Assembly (NCBI GenBank): GCA_937910385.1
Contig: CALEPT010000221.1
Location: 12,668-76,667, forward strand
Length of the DNA stretch: 64,000 bases
DNA from: an uncultured Ruminococcus sp.
GTDB lineage: Bacteria; Bacillota; Clostridia; Oscillospirales; Ruminococcaceae
Direction of reading: 5' to 3'
In this document: piece after piece, positions 1-8,293 of the stretch
How the letters are laid out: each line of letters begins with the position of its first letter
How positions within the stretch are numbered: the stretch's first letter is position 1
The notes under the pieces: model-generated
The model's database searches: none
The model's input: only the letters and a program-made list of their open reading frames with translations
Told to the model about the DNA's origin: nothing
Position numbers and translations under genes: made by a program

Positions 1-1
1 A

Positions 2-394
2 CGACAGGCTGCGGTCACTGATATGGCAGAGTCCCTTGCAATAGACTGCCTTTGCAGCGCGGCTATAGAGCAGGTCTGCAATACCGCCGATGAAGAGATA
101 TTCTCGCGGATAGATGCTCCTTACAGGACATGGCGGTTCAGCCCGGGATACGGAGACCTTCCGATAACACTTCAAAGAGACATTCTGATTGCACTTAATG
201 CACAGCGCAGGATAGGTCTTACCGTGACTGAAAGTATGCTCATGATTCCGTCGAAATCGGTGACGGCGATAATTGGCATATCCGATTCTCCGATAGAGCG
301 CGGTGAGAGTGGCTGTGCGGCGTGTACAATGAGAGATCGCTGCGCTTTTGCGGACACAGAGAACTCGTGCACCACCAGAACCTGTGAAAACTGA
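2..394 (+). CDS. Vitamin B12-dependent methionine synthase activation-domain protein, C-terminal part (partial)
   Basis: The reading frame is open to the left edge, so only the last 130 codons are visible. The conserved segment ESMLMIPSKSVTAIIGIS is followed by a cysteine cluster C-AAC-TMRDRC, which resembles the reactivation (AdoMet-binding) domain of MetH and its stand-alone Firmicutes relatives. In that family the domain binds S-adenosylmethionine and allows reductive remethylation of inactive cob(II)alamin. Many clostridia carry this domain as a separate protein of about 200-240 residues, and I infer the same here because the end is compact. No terminator is evident before the next promoter. 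The missing N-terminus means a full-length MetH cannot be excluded. Confidence 0.7.
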   Translation, partial: RQAAVTDMAESLAIDCLCSAAIEQVCNTADEEIFSRIDAPYRTWRFSPGYGDLPITLQRDILIALNAQRRIGLTVTESMLMIPSKSVTAIIGISDSPIERGESGCAACTMRDRCAFADTENSCTTRTCEN

Positions 395-470
395 TATTTT
401 TGCTTACTTTCAACGCTTGATATGTGACAATATGACTATTTTTTGCTTAAATTTCTATGTAAAATTGACA

Positions 471-500
471 TTGACATAAGGTATACCAAAATGTTATAAT
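471..500 (+). promoter_or_regulatory. Sigma-70-type promoter of the binding lipoprotein gene
   Basis: TTGACA (471-476) and TATAAT (495-500) are separated by 18 bp. A second TTGACA lies directly before it at 465-470. The start codon is at 561, giving a leader of about 55 nt with GGAG at 551-554. Confidence 0.75.
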
Positions 501-560
501 TAAGAAAAGTGTGCAAATTTATTTCCGCTTCCCTTATAGCGGTCAAAAAAGGAGTTACAT

Positions 561-1967
561 ATGAAGAAAACAAGAATTTTCATTTCGGCATTGCTGATCA
601 CGGCGATGTCAATGTCTTTCACCGCCTGCGGTAACGATAAAGCTTCTGAGAGCACCTCGTATAAGGAGCTTGATTCCTCCAAACGTGAGGAGATACATAA
701 TAACGCTGAGAATACTGATCTTCTTACGGGCGATAAGCTTGATAACGGCGTTATCAAATGGCTCTCTGACTGGGATATCAACCCCGATGGTACCGGTAAG
801 AATGTTCCTACTGATCTTGCGGTATTCCAAGAGCGCTACGGCGGAGAGGTAAAATTCTATCAGTGTACATACGGCAACCGCTATGATAAACTCGCTGAGT
901 ATATCAGTTCCGATGAAGGTATTGATTTCTTTTATGGAGGAAACCTCGATGCGTTCCCCAAAGGAGCCGTAAGAGGAATGTTTGCTCCCGTTGACGACTA
1001 TATCGACTTCAGCTCTGAGCTCTGGGAGGACGTTGAAGAGCTCAATGACAGCTTTATCTGGAACGGCAGCCACTATATATGCGCTGTTCAGGCTACGGGC
1101 GATAATGTTGCTGTAGTATACAACAGAAAAACGGTTCAGGAAGCTGGTCTCGAGGATCCTGCCGATCTATACGCCAATGGCGAGTGGACATGGGATACCT
1201 TCCAGGATATGCTTGAAAGCTTTGTGGATACTGATAATCAGAAGTACGGAATAGACGGCTGGTGGTTTGAATTCGGCCTTATGAATACTATAGGCATTCC
1301 GCCGATAAGTCTTGAGGACGGCGAGCTCGTGAGCAATCTTGGTGACCCAGCAATGGAGAGAGTTCAGAACTGGATGTATGACCTCTATGTAAACAATTGT
1401 ATAGCTATCGGTGTAGGTGACTACGGCTGGGAGGCAAAGCCCTCTTATATTGGTGAGGGTAAGCTGCTGTTCTATCCTGTAGGTCTGTATACGTTCTATA
1501 CCGAAAAGTCACAGTGGGTAAATCAGTTTGGTGAAGACGCATTCTTTGTTCCTATGCCAAAGGATCCCTATGCCGATGAATATTATATTCCTACCGGCAT
1601 GGAGGCTTATATGTTCGTTTCCGGCGGAGATAACCCCGAAGGCGTTGCAAAGTACCTCGATTGTAAGAGATTCGTTCTTATAGATGAGGATACAAGGAAG
1701 ATAGCAGATGACCAGATGATAGAAGACTATGGCTGGACCGATGAGATGGTTGAGATGAAGAATAGTATGCAGGAGCTTGCCGATGCTAATCCTGTTATTG
1801 ACATCTCAAAGGGCGTTTCCAAGGACTGCGGTGATCTTATCGACAGCAGCCTGCGTCTTACAACAAGAGGTACTCCGTGGAGCGAGACATATGATTCTAT
1901 CTATGCTACAGTCCAGACTTATCTTGATGAGATAAATGAGAATCCTACATCTGCTGATATCGAATAA
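561..1967 (+). CDS. Extracellular solute-binding lipoprotein (family 1, sugar-type)
   Basis: This 468-residue protein starts with a lipoprotein signal peptide (KK-RIF then a hydrophobic stretch) and a lipobox ending SFTAC at about residue 23, so it should be lipid-anchored on the outer face of the membrane. The body has the tryptophan- and aspartate-rich pattern of ABC sugar-binding proteins, for example NGEWTWDTFQDML near residue 205 and a GMEAYMF segment near 350. Binding proteins of this family deliver oligosaccharides to an ABC permease. No permease or ATPase gene flanks it, so it is an orphan here and its partner must be elsewhere or visible only in a wider context. It has its own promoter (471-500) and GGAG ribosome site. 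The ligand cannot be told from sequence. Confidence 0.82.
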   Translation: MKKTRIFISALLITAMSMSFTACGNDKASESTSYKELDSSKREEIHNNAENTDLLTGDKLDNGVIKWLSDWDINPDGTGKNVPTDLAVFQERYGGEVKFYQCTYGNRYDKLAEYISSDEGIDFFYGGNLDAFPKGAVRGMFAPVDDYIDFSSELWEDVEELNDSFIWNGSHYICAVQATGDNVAVVYNRKTVQEAGLEDPADLYANGEWTWDTFQDMLESFVDTDNQKYGIDGWWFEFGLMNTIGIPPISLEDGELVSNLGDPAMERVQNWMYDLYVNNCIAIGVGDYGWEAKPSYIGEGKLLFYPVGLYTFYTEKSQWVNQFGEDAFFVPMPKDPYADEYYIPTGMEAYMFVSGGDNPEGVAKYLDCKRFVLIDEDTRKIADDQMIEDYGWTDEMVEMKNSMQELADANPVIDISKGVSKDCGDLIDSSLRLTTRGTPWSETYDSIYATVQTYLDEINENPTSADIE

Positions 1968-2003
1968 TGTAAAAAATATGATCGGAAAATTCATTCTGCA
2001 CAG

Positions 2004-2031
2004 TTGCTTTTTCCGTAAAAATTATTATACT
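2004..2031 (+). promoter_or_regulatory. Probable promoter of the SDR gene
   Basis: TTGCTT (2004-2009) and TATACT (2026-2031) are 16 bp apart. A second TATAAT lies at 2033-2038. The gene start is at 2073. Confidence 0.45.
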
Positions 2032-2072
2032 ATATAATTTAAGAATAATATTCAGAAAGGGAGGCTGTGTTA

Positions 2073-3026
2073 ATGAAAACAGTTCTTGTTACCGGTGCCT
2101 GCGGTCTTATAGGTCAGCACTTGTGTTCCGGTCTTCTCAAGAAGGGTTATGCTGTCATAGCTGTTGATAAAGAAGAGGGGATATACAATCAGGGAAAACT
2201 CAATTATACTTTTATGGAGGCTTCCCCTACCGATAAAGATAAGCTTGCTGAAATATTTGAGCAAAATGAAATAGAAGTATTTATTCATGCTGCTTGTACG
2301 GTAGATAATGATCTGGGACCGATAATTACTGATAATGAGATGAAACAGTCTGCACAGTGTGATAAATTTATCTATCGCTATGCGATGACAGAAAATGTCA
2401 AAAAGGTTATACTTCTCAGTACTGATCAGGTGTATGAATTTCCGAAAACACGCGAGCCTATACGCGAAGACGGCGATCTGAAGCCAACCTCAAATTATGC
2501 TGTCATGAAGCACGCTTCCGAAAAGGCACTTGTATCGGAAATGTCCCATCACAAGGACGTGATGGTGTGCATAGCAAGGTATTCCCCTGTATATACATTA
2601 AATTTTACGGATAATCTCGTTGCAAAGATCACTGATCCCAAAGACGGTACAAAGTTTGTATACGGAAAAGGTCAGTATGGCTTTCAGTTATGCTGTGTTC
2701 ATAATCTCGTGGACTTCCTGCTTTGCTTTGTAATGCATGCTGACGATATGTCATATGCGGGAGTGTATAATGTTAGCGATAAACTTCTCACTACAGCTTC
2801 AGATATTATAGCTTTCATGCGAGAGCATCATCGCCTTGGAGCAGTCGTTCAGAAGACTCCGGGCGGAGCACTTTCAAAGATAAAGGGTATTTTCGGTGGA
2901 GGTAAGGACGAGAAAACGAATTACCGCTATCTTGACCTTGCAAAACTTGAGTATAACAATATGCTTGATAATACAAAAGCTGCAAAGCTTACGTCATTCC
3001 GCTGGGATATCCACAATACAAAGTAA
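2073..3026 (+). CDS. NAD-dependent epimerase/dehydratase (extended SDR)
   Basis: This 317-residue protein has a Rossmann nucleotide-binding start KTVLVTGACGLIGQHL (G-x-x-G-x-x-G) at residues 2-17 and a catalytic YAVMK (Y-x-x-x-K) at about residues 149-153, the signature of extended short-chain dehydrogenases that act on nucleotide sugars. A second-glycine fingerprint and the LLSTDQVYEF strand before the active site agree. I chose ATG 2073 because AAGGGAGG at 2057-2064 is 8 nt upstream; GTG 2067 would be only 2 nt away. It is monocistronic, with a perfect 14-bp hairpin directly after the stop. The substrate is unknown; a UDP- or dTDP-sugar is the family expectation. Confidence 0.8.
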   Translation: MKTVLVTGACGLIGQHLCSGLLKKGYAVIAVDKEEGIYNQGKLNYTFMEASPTDKDKLAEIFEQNEIEVFIHAACTVDNDLGPIITDNEMKQSAQCDKFIYRYAMTENVKKVILLSTDQVYEFPKTREPIREDGDLKPTSNYAVMKHASEKALVSEMSHHKDVMVCIARYSPVYTLNFTDNLVAKITDPKDGTKFVYGKGQYGFQLCCVHNLVDFLLCFVMHADDMSYAGVYNVSDKLLTTASDIIAFMREHHRLGAVVQKTPGGALSKIKGIFGGGKDEKTNYRYLDLAKLEYNNMLDNTKAAKLTSFRWDIHNTK

Positions 3027-3057
3027 AAAAGAGGTACACATAATGTGTACCTCTTTT
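3027..3057. terminator. Bidirectional intrinsic terminator
   Basis: A perfect 14-bp stem, AAAAGAGGTACACA (3027-3040) with TGTGTACCTCTTTT (3044-3057), closes a 3-nt loop. T-rich and A-rich flanks let it work for the SDR gene on the plus strand and for rqcP on the minus strand. Confidence 0.85.
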
Positions 3058-3299
3058 CATTCAATAACAGTGTAGTTATCTGCAGCATTTTCCTTTGTGG
3101 CATGCTCGGTGACATTCAGCACCTTGACCTTCAGCGGGCGAGTGCCCATATTGATCTCGATGATATCGCCGATCTTCACGTCATATGAAGCGCGGGCGAT
3201 CTTTCCGTTCACCGATATCTTTTCTGCGTCGCAAGCCTCATTGGCAACGGTTCTGCGCTTGATAAGGCGCGTGACCTTTAAATATTTATCCAGTCTCAT
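3057..3299 (-). CDS. rqcP: S4-domain RNA-binding protein RqcP (YabO/Hsp15 type)
   Basis: This 80-residue protein is essentially one S4 RNA-binding domain: MRLDKYLKVTRLIKRR at the start, then ISVNGKIARASYDVKIGD near residues 28-45. RqcP binds 23S rRNA and peptidyl-tRNA on obstructed 50S subunits and supports poly-alanine tailing by RqcH in Firmicutes ribosome quality control. The position just downstream of mazG and HU matches the yabN-yabO neighbourhood of Bacillus. A GGAGG ribosome site lies 6-7 nt upstream of ATG 3299. A 127-bp spacer with three hairpins separates it from the HU gene, so its expression may be partly uncoupled from the two genes upstream. Confidence 0.85.
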   Translation of the reverse strand: MRLDKYLKVTRLIKRRTVANEACDAEKISVNGKIARASYDVKIGDIIEINMGTRPLKVKVLNVTEHATKENAADNYTVIE

Positions 3300-3323
3300 T
3301 TTTTACCTCCGTTGTATAGGATA

Positions 3324-3404
3324 AAGGGCGGACTTATGTCCGCCCTTATTGACTGTGATACCGCTTTATGAAGCGGACTGATTAAGGGGCATATTACACG
3401 CCCC
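3324..3404 (-). repeat. Three consecutive hairpins between the HU gene and rqcP
   Basis: Three stems are seen: GGGGC/GCCCC (3386-3390 with 3400-3404), CCGCTT/AAGCGG (3361-3376) and a perfect 10-bp stem AAGGGCGGAC/GTCCGCCCTT (3324-3333 with 3338-3347). None has a strong T-tract, although CCCTTTAT follows the last one on the minus strand. They may attenuate rqcP or stabilise the 3' end of the HU mRNA. Confidence 0.55.
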
Positions 3405-3426
3405 CGTTCATAAAATAACTGTTGAC

Positions 3427-3702
3427 TTACTTATTAACAGCCTCTTTGAGAGTTCTGCCTGCCTTGAAAGCGGGTGCCTTAGAGGGAGGGCAGATCATCT
3501 CAGCCTTTGTTCTGGGATTGATGCACTTCTTCTCTCCTCTTTCACGAACCTCGAATGTGCCGAAGCCTGTGATAGAAACCTTTTCACCGTTCTCAAGAGC
3601 TTCCTGGATAGCTGCGAGAGTAGCCTCGAGAGCTGCGGAAGCATCCTTCTTTGTGCAATTAGCCTTATCTGAGATAGAGCTGATGAGTTCTGTTTTAGTC
3701 AT
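3427..3702 (-). CDS. hup: HU family DNA-binding protein
   Basis: This is a standard-length 91-residue HU. It opens MTKTELISSISDKANCTKKDA and contains the family core KVSITGFGTFEVRERGEKKCINPRTK followed by PAFKAGRTLKEAVNK. HU dimers bend and compact DNA in the nucleoid. The frame is open to 3759, but ATG 3702 is chosen because TCCTCC at 3711-3716 (GGAGGA on the minus strand) sits 8 nt upstream and the protein then begins exactly as HU does. Its start overlaps the end of mazG by 8 nt, so translation is probably coupled. High expression is expected for HU, and the hairpins downstream may act as a 3' barrier. Confidence 0.93.
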   Translation of the reverse strand: MTKTELISSISDKANCTKKDASAALEATLAAIQEALENGEKVSITGFGTFEVRERGEKKCINPRTKAEMICPPSKAPAFKAGRTLKEAVNK

Positions 3703-4519
3703 TTTTATTTTCCTCCGTATTATTGATAATTGATTTAGCCTTGTTCCAGTAAAGGTCAAGTTCTTCTATTGGAAGCTCTTTCATATCAAGATCTTCAGCT
3801 TTTGTGAGTTCCTCAGTGATAGAAAAGCGCTTTATGAACTTCTCGGTAGAGGTTTTGAGCGCGAGCTCTGCGTCAACTCCGAGGTGGCGCGCAGCATTAA
3901 CGCATGAGAACAGCAGATCGCCGAGTTCCTCCTCGATATTCTGCATATTTCCGCTTGCAACTGCAGCGTCGAGCTCTGCTTTTTCGTTTGAGATACAGTC
4001 GATAGCGTCCTGAGCGCAGCGAAAATCCATACCTGCACGCATTGCGCGCTTTCCGATCTTCTGGGCTCGCATAAGAGCCGGAAGGGATTTAGCAACGCTG
4101 TTGAGCGTATCGGTGTAGGTCTCCTGACCTTTGGTTTTCATCTTGATAGCGTCCCAGTTTTTGAGCACCTGATCGGTGGTATCAGCCGAGACATCGCCAA
4201 AAACATGGGGATGACGGATTATGAGCTTTTTGCATACCTCATCGCACACATCATCAAATCGGAATGAATCTGTTTCCTCTTCGATCCTGCAATGAAATAC
4301 CACCTGCAAAAGCACATCGCCGAGTTCCTCTCGAAGCAATGCTGTATCATTGAGATCAATAGCTTCGATAGCCTCATAGGTCTCTTCAATAAAATCGCTT
4401 TTTATGGATTCATGAGTCTGTTCTCTGTCCCATGGGCAGCCACCCTCGCTGCGAAGCAATCTTACGATGTCTATGAGGTCATCGATAGAATAATTACTTT
4501 TTTGCTGAAAATCAACCAT
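3695..4519 (-). CDS. mazG: Nucleoside triphosphate pyrophosphohydrolase MazG
   Basis: This 274-residue protein has two MazG modules. The first has CPWDREQTHESIKSDFIEETYE at about residues 28-49 with the Mg-binding EExxE and LREELGDVLLQVVFH motifs, and the second has EEELGDLLFSCVNAARHLG near 215. The enzyme hydrolyses (d)NTPs to the monophosphate and pyrophosphate and clears aberrant nucleotides. It is first in the minus-strand unit mazG-HU-rqcP and overlaps the HU gene by 8 nt. A promoter with TTGCAA (4578-4583), 17 bp and TATTAT (4555-4560) lies upstream. AAGGAAG precedes the ATG at 4519. Confidence 0.92.
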   Translation of the reverse strand: MVDFQQKSNYSIDDLIDIVRLLRSEGGCPWDREQTHESIKSDFIEETYEAIEAIDLNDTALLREELGDVLLQVVFHCRIEEETDSFRFDDVCDEVCKKLIIRHPHVFGDVSADTTDQVLKNWDAIKMKTKGQETYTDTLNSVAKSLPALMRAQKIGKRAMRAGMDFRCAQDAIDCISNEKAELDAAVASGNMQNIEEELGDLLFSCVNAARHLGVDAELALKTSTEKFIKRFSITEELTKAEDLDMKELPIEELDLYWNKAKSIINNTEENKND

Positions 4520-4554
4520 AGGAAAAACACTTCCTTAAAGACGGGCTAAGTAAT

Positions 4555-4583
4555 ATAATACCCTAAATTTCGGGAAATTGCAA
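4555..4583 (-). promoter_or_regulatory. Probable promoter of mazG-HU-rqcP
   Basis: On the minus strand TTGCAA (4578-4583) and TATTAT (4555-4560) are separated by 17 bp, about 35 nt before the mazG start. Confidence 0.5.
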
Positions 4584-4669
4584 TAGATTTTAACAACTTT
4601 GTTAATTTGGTGCAATATAAACTTTCTGATAGCTGTGATTTGTTAAATATAACCACTGCCTTGACGGGA

Positions 4670-5668
4670 TCATGCCTTGTCTACGAATCCGACCTTGTGG
4701 TAAACCTTTGATACTATTCTCTGTGAGTAGCGCAAAGCCTTTTCGGCTCCTTCAGTATAGCATTTCTTAAGATACGCTTTATCGGCGATAAGCTGGTCAA
4801 ACTCGGTACGGACCGGTTCGAGGTGATCTGCAACAGCTTCTCCTACGGCAAGCTTGAAATCGCCGTAGCCCTTGCCCTTGAACTCTGCCTCGATATCAGC
4901 GAAGCTCTTGCCGGTAACACAGGAATAGATAGACATGAGGTTATTTATACCGTCCTTGCCCTCGCGGTAGCAGACTTCAGCCTCGCTGTCGGTCACAGCG
5001 CGCTTGAATTTGCGTATTATCGTGTCCTTATCGTCGAGAATGAGAATGCAGGCGTTGGGATTATCGTCTGACTTGGACATTTTCTTTGTGGGATCCTGTA
5101 GCGACATTACCTTTGCTCCGACCTCGATGATATAAGGCTCGGGGGGAGTAAAGAAGTCTCCGTAGCGCTGATTGAAGCGCTGAGCGATGTTTCTTGCGAG
5201 CTCGAGGTGCTGCTTCTGGTCTACGCCGACCGGAACGAAATCCGCATTGTAAGCGAGGATATCAGCAGCCATGAGCACAGGATATGTGAAAAGTCCCGAA
5301 TTTACATCATCTGCATGGCGCTGGCTCTTGTCCTTGAACTGCGTCATACGGCTCAGCTCTCCGAACTGAGTATTGCAGCCGAGTATCCAGCTGAGCTCTG
5401 CATGAGTTCTGACATGGCTCTGGATAAAGAGGATAGACTTTTCCGGATCTATACCGCACGCCATGAGAAGGGCATAAGCCGCAAGAGAATTCTGTCGGAG
5501 CTTTGCAGGCTCCTGCTTTACTGTTATAGCGTGCATATCCGCGACGCAGTAAATGCAGTTGTATTGGTCCTGAAGCGGACTCCAGTTTCTTACAGCGCCT
5601 ATGTAGTTGCCGAGAGTAAAAGTTCCCGTAGGTTGAATGGCACTGAAAATTAGTTTTTTATCGTCCAT
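4670..5668 (-). CDS. trpS: Tryptophanyl-tRNA synthetase
   Basis: This 332-residue class I synthetase has the HIGH-like motif PTGTFTLGNYIGA at residues 13-25 and KMSKSDD near residue 195. The strand AMGVDQKQHLELARNIA-type segment (VGVDQKQHLELARN) that contacts tryptophan and tRNA is also present. It charges tRNA-Trp with tryptophan. It is probably the last gene of a minus-strand operon that starts with the aminotransferase at 7976, since all internal gaps are 18 nt or less. GGAGATG lies just upstream of ATG 5668. I see no T-box leader directly before it, which is unusual for a Firmicutes trpS and fits its internal operon position. Confidence 0.95.
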   Translation of the reverse strand: MDDKKLIFSAIQPTGTFTLGNYIGAVRNWSPLQDQYNCIYCVADMHAITVKQEPAKLRQNSLAAYALLMACGIDPEKSILFIQSHVRTHAELSWILGCNTQFGELSRMTQFKDKSQRHADDVNSGLFTYPVLMAADILAYNADFVPVGVDQKQHLELARNIAQRFNQRYGDFFTPPEPYIIEVGAKVMSLQDPTKKMSKSDDNPNACILILDDKDTIIRKFKRAVTDSEAEVCYREGKDGINNLMSIYSCVTGKSFADIEAEFKGKGYGDFKLAVGEAVADHLEPVRTEFDQLIADKAYLKKCYTEGAEKALRYSQRIVSKVYHKVGFVDKA

Positions 5669-5686
5669 TGTGGCATCTCCTTAAAA

Positions 5687-6244
5687 TTAATAGCTGAATA
5701 CGTCCGGCTTTTTATAGCATCTGAAAACGTAAATTCCCGTGATGATAGCGACGATGAGTATGATGATGGCAAGTATTGTTGAGACGGTATGATTTTTAAC
5801 AGAATGCGTGCGGGGGATAGTAAGATAATTTTCTTCCGAAGAAGGATCCCCCTCATATTCTTGCATGAGTTCATCATATTCTGTATCGTAGCGCGCATCA
5901 TAAGCAACACTTATCGCGTCTCCGATCTTATCACCGGGTTCACGGGAGGTGCGGAAGCGCATGACCTGACCGCCATCGAAAGTGATCTCGACAATATCTG
6001 TTAAGTAAAAGTCGATAATCCTGAGGCTCTTGTCATTTGTTCCATTGAATATTTTCTGATTGACTATCTCAGCGTTGGTAACATTATACTCCTCGGCGTT
6101 CTTTTTGTAATTGTCATATTCGAGGTCATACCAATCTTTTTCAAAATCCTTGACCATATAGAGCAGCCATGTCAGAGCAGCAATTATTATAAGAAGTATT
6201 ATGAAACGGTTTGACTGAGTGCGGCTTTTGAATATGTGAGTCAT
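5687..6244 (-). CDS. Putative membrane protein, function unknown
   Basis: This 185-residue protein has two predicted membrane segments, about residues 13-30 (FIILLIIIAALTWLLYMV) and 155-175 (STILAIIILIVAIITGIYVF). The 120-residue part between them is rich in acidic residues and tyrosine and carries a beta-rich VEITFDGGQVMRFR patch. That layout resembles small DUF3592-like membrane proteins, but I cannot assign it. Its ATG overlaps the stop of the preceding gene in a TAATG arrangement, so the two are translationally coupled. Only 18 nt separate it from trpS. Confidence 0.7.
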   Translation of the reverse strand: MTHIFKSRTQSNRFIILLIIIAALTWLLYMVKDFEKDWYDLEYDNYKKNAEEYNVTNAEIVNQKIFNGTNDKSLRIIDFYLTDIVEITFDGGQVMRFRTSREPGDKIGDAISVAYDARYDTEYDELMQEYEGDPSSEENYLTIPRTHSVKNHTVSTILAIIILIVAIITGIYVFRCYKKPDVFSY

Positions 6245-6762
6245 TATTTAGCATTGCTCCCGAAAGCCTGATCCTTGAGCTGACAGTTTCTTATCTCGCT
6301 GAGAACTCTCTGATATAGCACATAGAACGCTCGCAGCTCCTGTTCCTCCTCGGGTATCATGCCGGGCTTTATCTCTGTTTTGTAGACACCGTTCTTTGTA
6401 AGCAGAAAAATGTTCTGGGTTCTGCCTTTAGGGAGGTCATATGACTTGGTTTTGGTACATTTGGGAATAAGCTGACTTGCACCTGCAACGAGAGTGTGAG
6501 CCGCCTGAACGAGATTGCGGTATTTCTGGGAAGCTCCGGTATACTCGCCGCCGTTGTTAAAATAGATATTTGCTGCGCCGTTGATGAAGCAAACCATTGT
6601 TGTAAGAACTTCAGAGCTCATGGGAATATCAATAACAACGCCGAATACCTCGTCTTTCTTGAAGCTTTTGTTGAAGTACTGAGCGGGGAAGTTGATAGCC
6701 TGTCCTCTGGTCATAAGATATTTCTGTGTGACATTATATCTGTCTGTCATTTTATTGGGCAT
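6244..6762 (-). CDS. Conserved hypothetical protein
   Basis: This is a soluble 172-residue protein with no signal peptide and no membrane segment. It opens MPNKMTDRYNVTQKYLMTRGQAINF and has a hydrophobic central stretch VVIDIPMSSEVLTTMVCFINGAANIYFNNGG that looks like a beta-alpha core. I do not recognise a family. It lies 17 nt after the aminotransferase gene and overlaps the following membrane-protein gene by one base, so it is clearly part of the trpS operon. A dedicated AAAGGACC ribosome site precedes ATG 6762. Confidence 0.65.
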   Translation of the reverse strand: MPNKMTDRYNVTQKYLMTRGQAINFPAQYFNKSFKKDEVFGVVIDIPMSSEVLTTMVCFINGAANIYFNNGGEYTGASQKYRNLVQAAHTLVAGASQLIPKCTKTKSYDLPKGRTQNIFLLTKNGVYKTEIKPGMIPEEEQELRAFYVLYQRVLSEIRNCQLKDQAFGSNAK

Positions 6763-6779
6763 AGTAATGGTCCTTTCTG

Positions 6780-7976
6780 TTATTTATCAAGCATTTCTCT
6801 TGTCATGCGGGCAAGGATATCCATACCCTTTTCGATCTGCTCGTTTGTGGGTGTAGAGTAATTCAGGCGGAACGAATGGCTCTTTTCATCTGCATTTATG
6901 CTGAATGAATTTCCGGGAACGACGGCTATCTTGTAGTCTTTTACCGCTCTTGTGCAGAAGTCGTTCATGTCGCAGTCATCAGGAAGGGTACACCAGATGA
7001 AGAGACCGCCCTCGGGCTTGATGTAGGATATCTTCTTTGAGAAGCCTTCGTCAATGTATGAGCACATAAGTCCGCATTTTTCCCTGTAGATGTTGCGCAG
7101 CTTATTGAAGTGAGCCTCGCGGTCAACAGTCGTCATAAAGCGGTGGGAGATGACCTGCGCCCAGATGTTTGAGTGAACGTCCGAGACCTGCTTGCAGACT
7201 ACTATCTTCTGGATTATCGGAGCAGGTGCGGAAACAAAGCCTGTTCTGAAGCCTGACGAGATTATCTTTGAGAAGGTGCTTGAATAAATGACCCTGCCCT
7301 CGGTGTCGAGGCTCTTGATCGTGGGGATATTCTCGCCCGCAAAGCGCAGCTCGCCGTAGGGATCGTCCTCCAGGATAATGAAATCGTACCTGCACGCAAG
7401 CTCATAGACCGCTTTTCTTTTTGCAAGAGACATCGTTCTGCCCGTGGGGTTCTGAAAATTGGGTATGAGATAAAGTATCTTCACATTCTTCTCGGTCTTA
7501 AGAGCATTTTCGAGTTTTTCAAGGTCAATGCCGTCGTCCTCCATGTCAATTCCGACGAGATTGACATTGTAAGAGCGGAAGGCGTTGAGTGAGCCGATGA
7601 AGCTCGGAGACTCACACAGGAGCGTGTCGCTTTCGTTGAGGAGCACCTTGCAGGAGAGCTCGTTTGCCTGCTGTCCGCCTGATGTAACGATGAGGTCGTC
7701 AAATTCGCTGTGGAAGCAGCCCTTTGAGCCGAGCCAATCCTTTAAAAAGTCGCGCAGGGGAGCGTACCCCTCGGTTATGCTGTACTGGAGTGCAAGAATA
7801 GGGTCGTCTCTGAGAAGCTCGGCAGAGAGCTTTGCTATCTCCTCCTTGGGGAAAGCCTCGGGAGCGGGGTTGCCTGCTGCAAAGGAGATGACCTCGGGGT
7901 CGGCAGTAAATTTAAGAATTTCTCTGATAGCGGACGCCTGGAGCCCTTTGACCTTATCGGAGAATTTATATTCCAT
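6780..7976 (-). CDS. PLP-dependent aminotransferase, class I/II (2-aminoadipate/aromatic type)
   Basis: This 398-residue fold-type I aminotransferase opens like the LysN/AraT group (SDKVKGLQASAIREILKFTADPEVISFAAGNPAPEAFP). It carries the NPTGRTMS substrate loop near residue 175, LEDDPYGELRF near 205, and the PLP lysine in SSTFSKIISSGFRTGF near residue 240. Members move amino groups between 2-oxoglutarate and aromatic, branched or 2-aminoadipate acids; the exact substrate cannot be read. It heads the minus-strand unit that runs through two unknown genes to trpS, and a TTGCTT-17-TATAAT promoter lies upstream at 8031-8059. Confidence 0.88.
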   Translation of the reverse strand: MEYKFSDKVKGLQASAIREILKFTADPEVISFAAGNPAPEAFPKEEIAKLSAELLRDDPILALQYSITEGYAPLRDFLKDWLGSKGCFHSEFDDLIVTSGGQQANELSCKVLLNESDTLLCESPSFIGSLNAFRSYNVNLVGIDMEDDGIDLEKLENALKTEKNVKILYLIPNFQNPTGRTMSLAKRKAVYELACRYDFIILEDDPYGELRFAGENIPTIKSLDTEGRVIYSSTFSKIISSGFRTGFVSAPAPIIQKIVVCKQVSDVHSNIWAQVISHRFMTTVDREAHFNKLRNIYREKCGLMCSYIDEGFSKKISYIKPEGGLFIWCTLPDDCDMNDFCTRAVKDYKIAVVPGNSFSINADEKSHSFRLNYSTPTNEQIEKGMDILARMTREMLDK

Positions 7977-8030
7977 AAGTATGACCAGCCTTTCATAATT
8001 ATTGTACGAGACAAAATCAGTCTAACCCAT

Positions 8031-8059
8031 ATTATAGCATAGATTTACAAAAAAAGCAA
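8031..8059 (-). promoter_or_regulatory. Promoter of the aminotransferase-trpS operon
   Basis: On the minus strand TTGCTT (8054-8059) and TATAAT (8031-8036) are separated by 17 bp, about 55 nt before the start codon. The rest of the 317-bp gap 7977-8293 holds the leader of the plus-strand flippase gene; I saw no other clear element in it. Confidence 0.65.
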
Positions 8060-8293
8060 CTGCACGGAGAGATATTTCCGATTTTTTTATCTGAGACGCA
8101 GAAATAGCAGCGCGAACTTGCACTTCAATACATATTTCTGTCCTTTCTGACATATATTTTCATGGATCGTCTTTAGTTTTTAAATAGAGTGAGCGTGTAA
8201 TAGGATCCAAAATGATCTTAGTCCGTTTGTATATTCCGTCGGCAAAGTCTCTGGAAGGGCGCAGGGATAAAGCTGCTGCAAAGGGGGGATACG

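Noticed and set aside
4670..5668. T-box leader of trpS
   Set aside because: There is no leader before trpS, since the preceding gene ends 18 nt upstream, and no T-box sequence is visible before the operon promoter.
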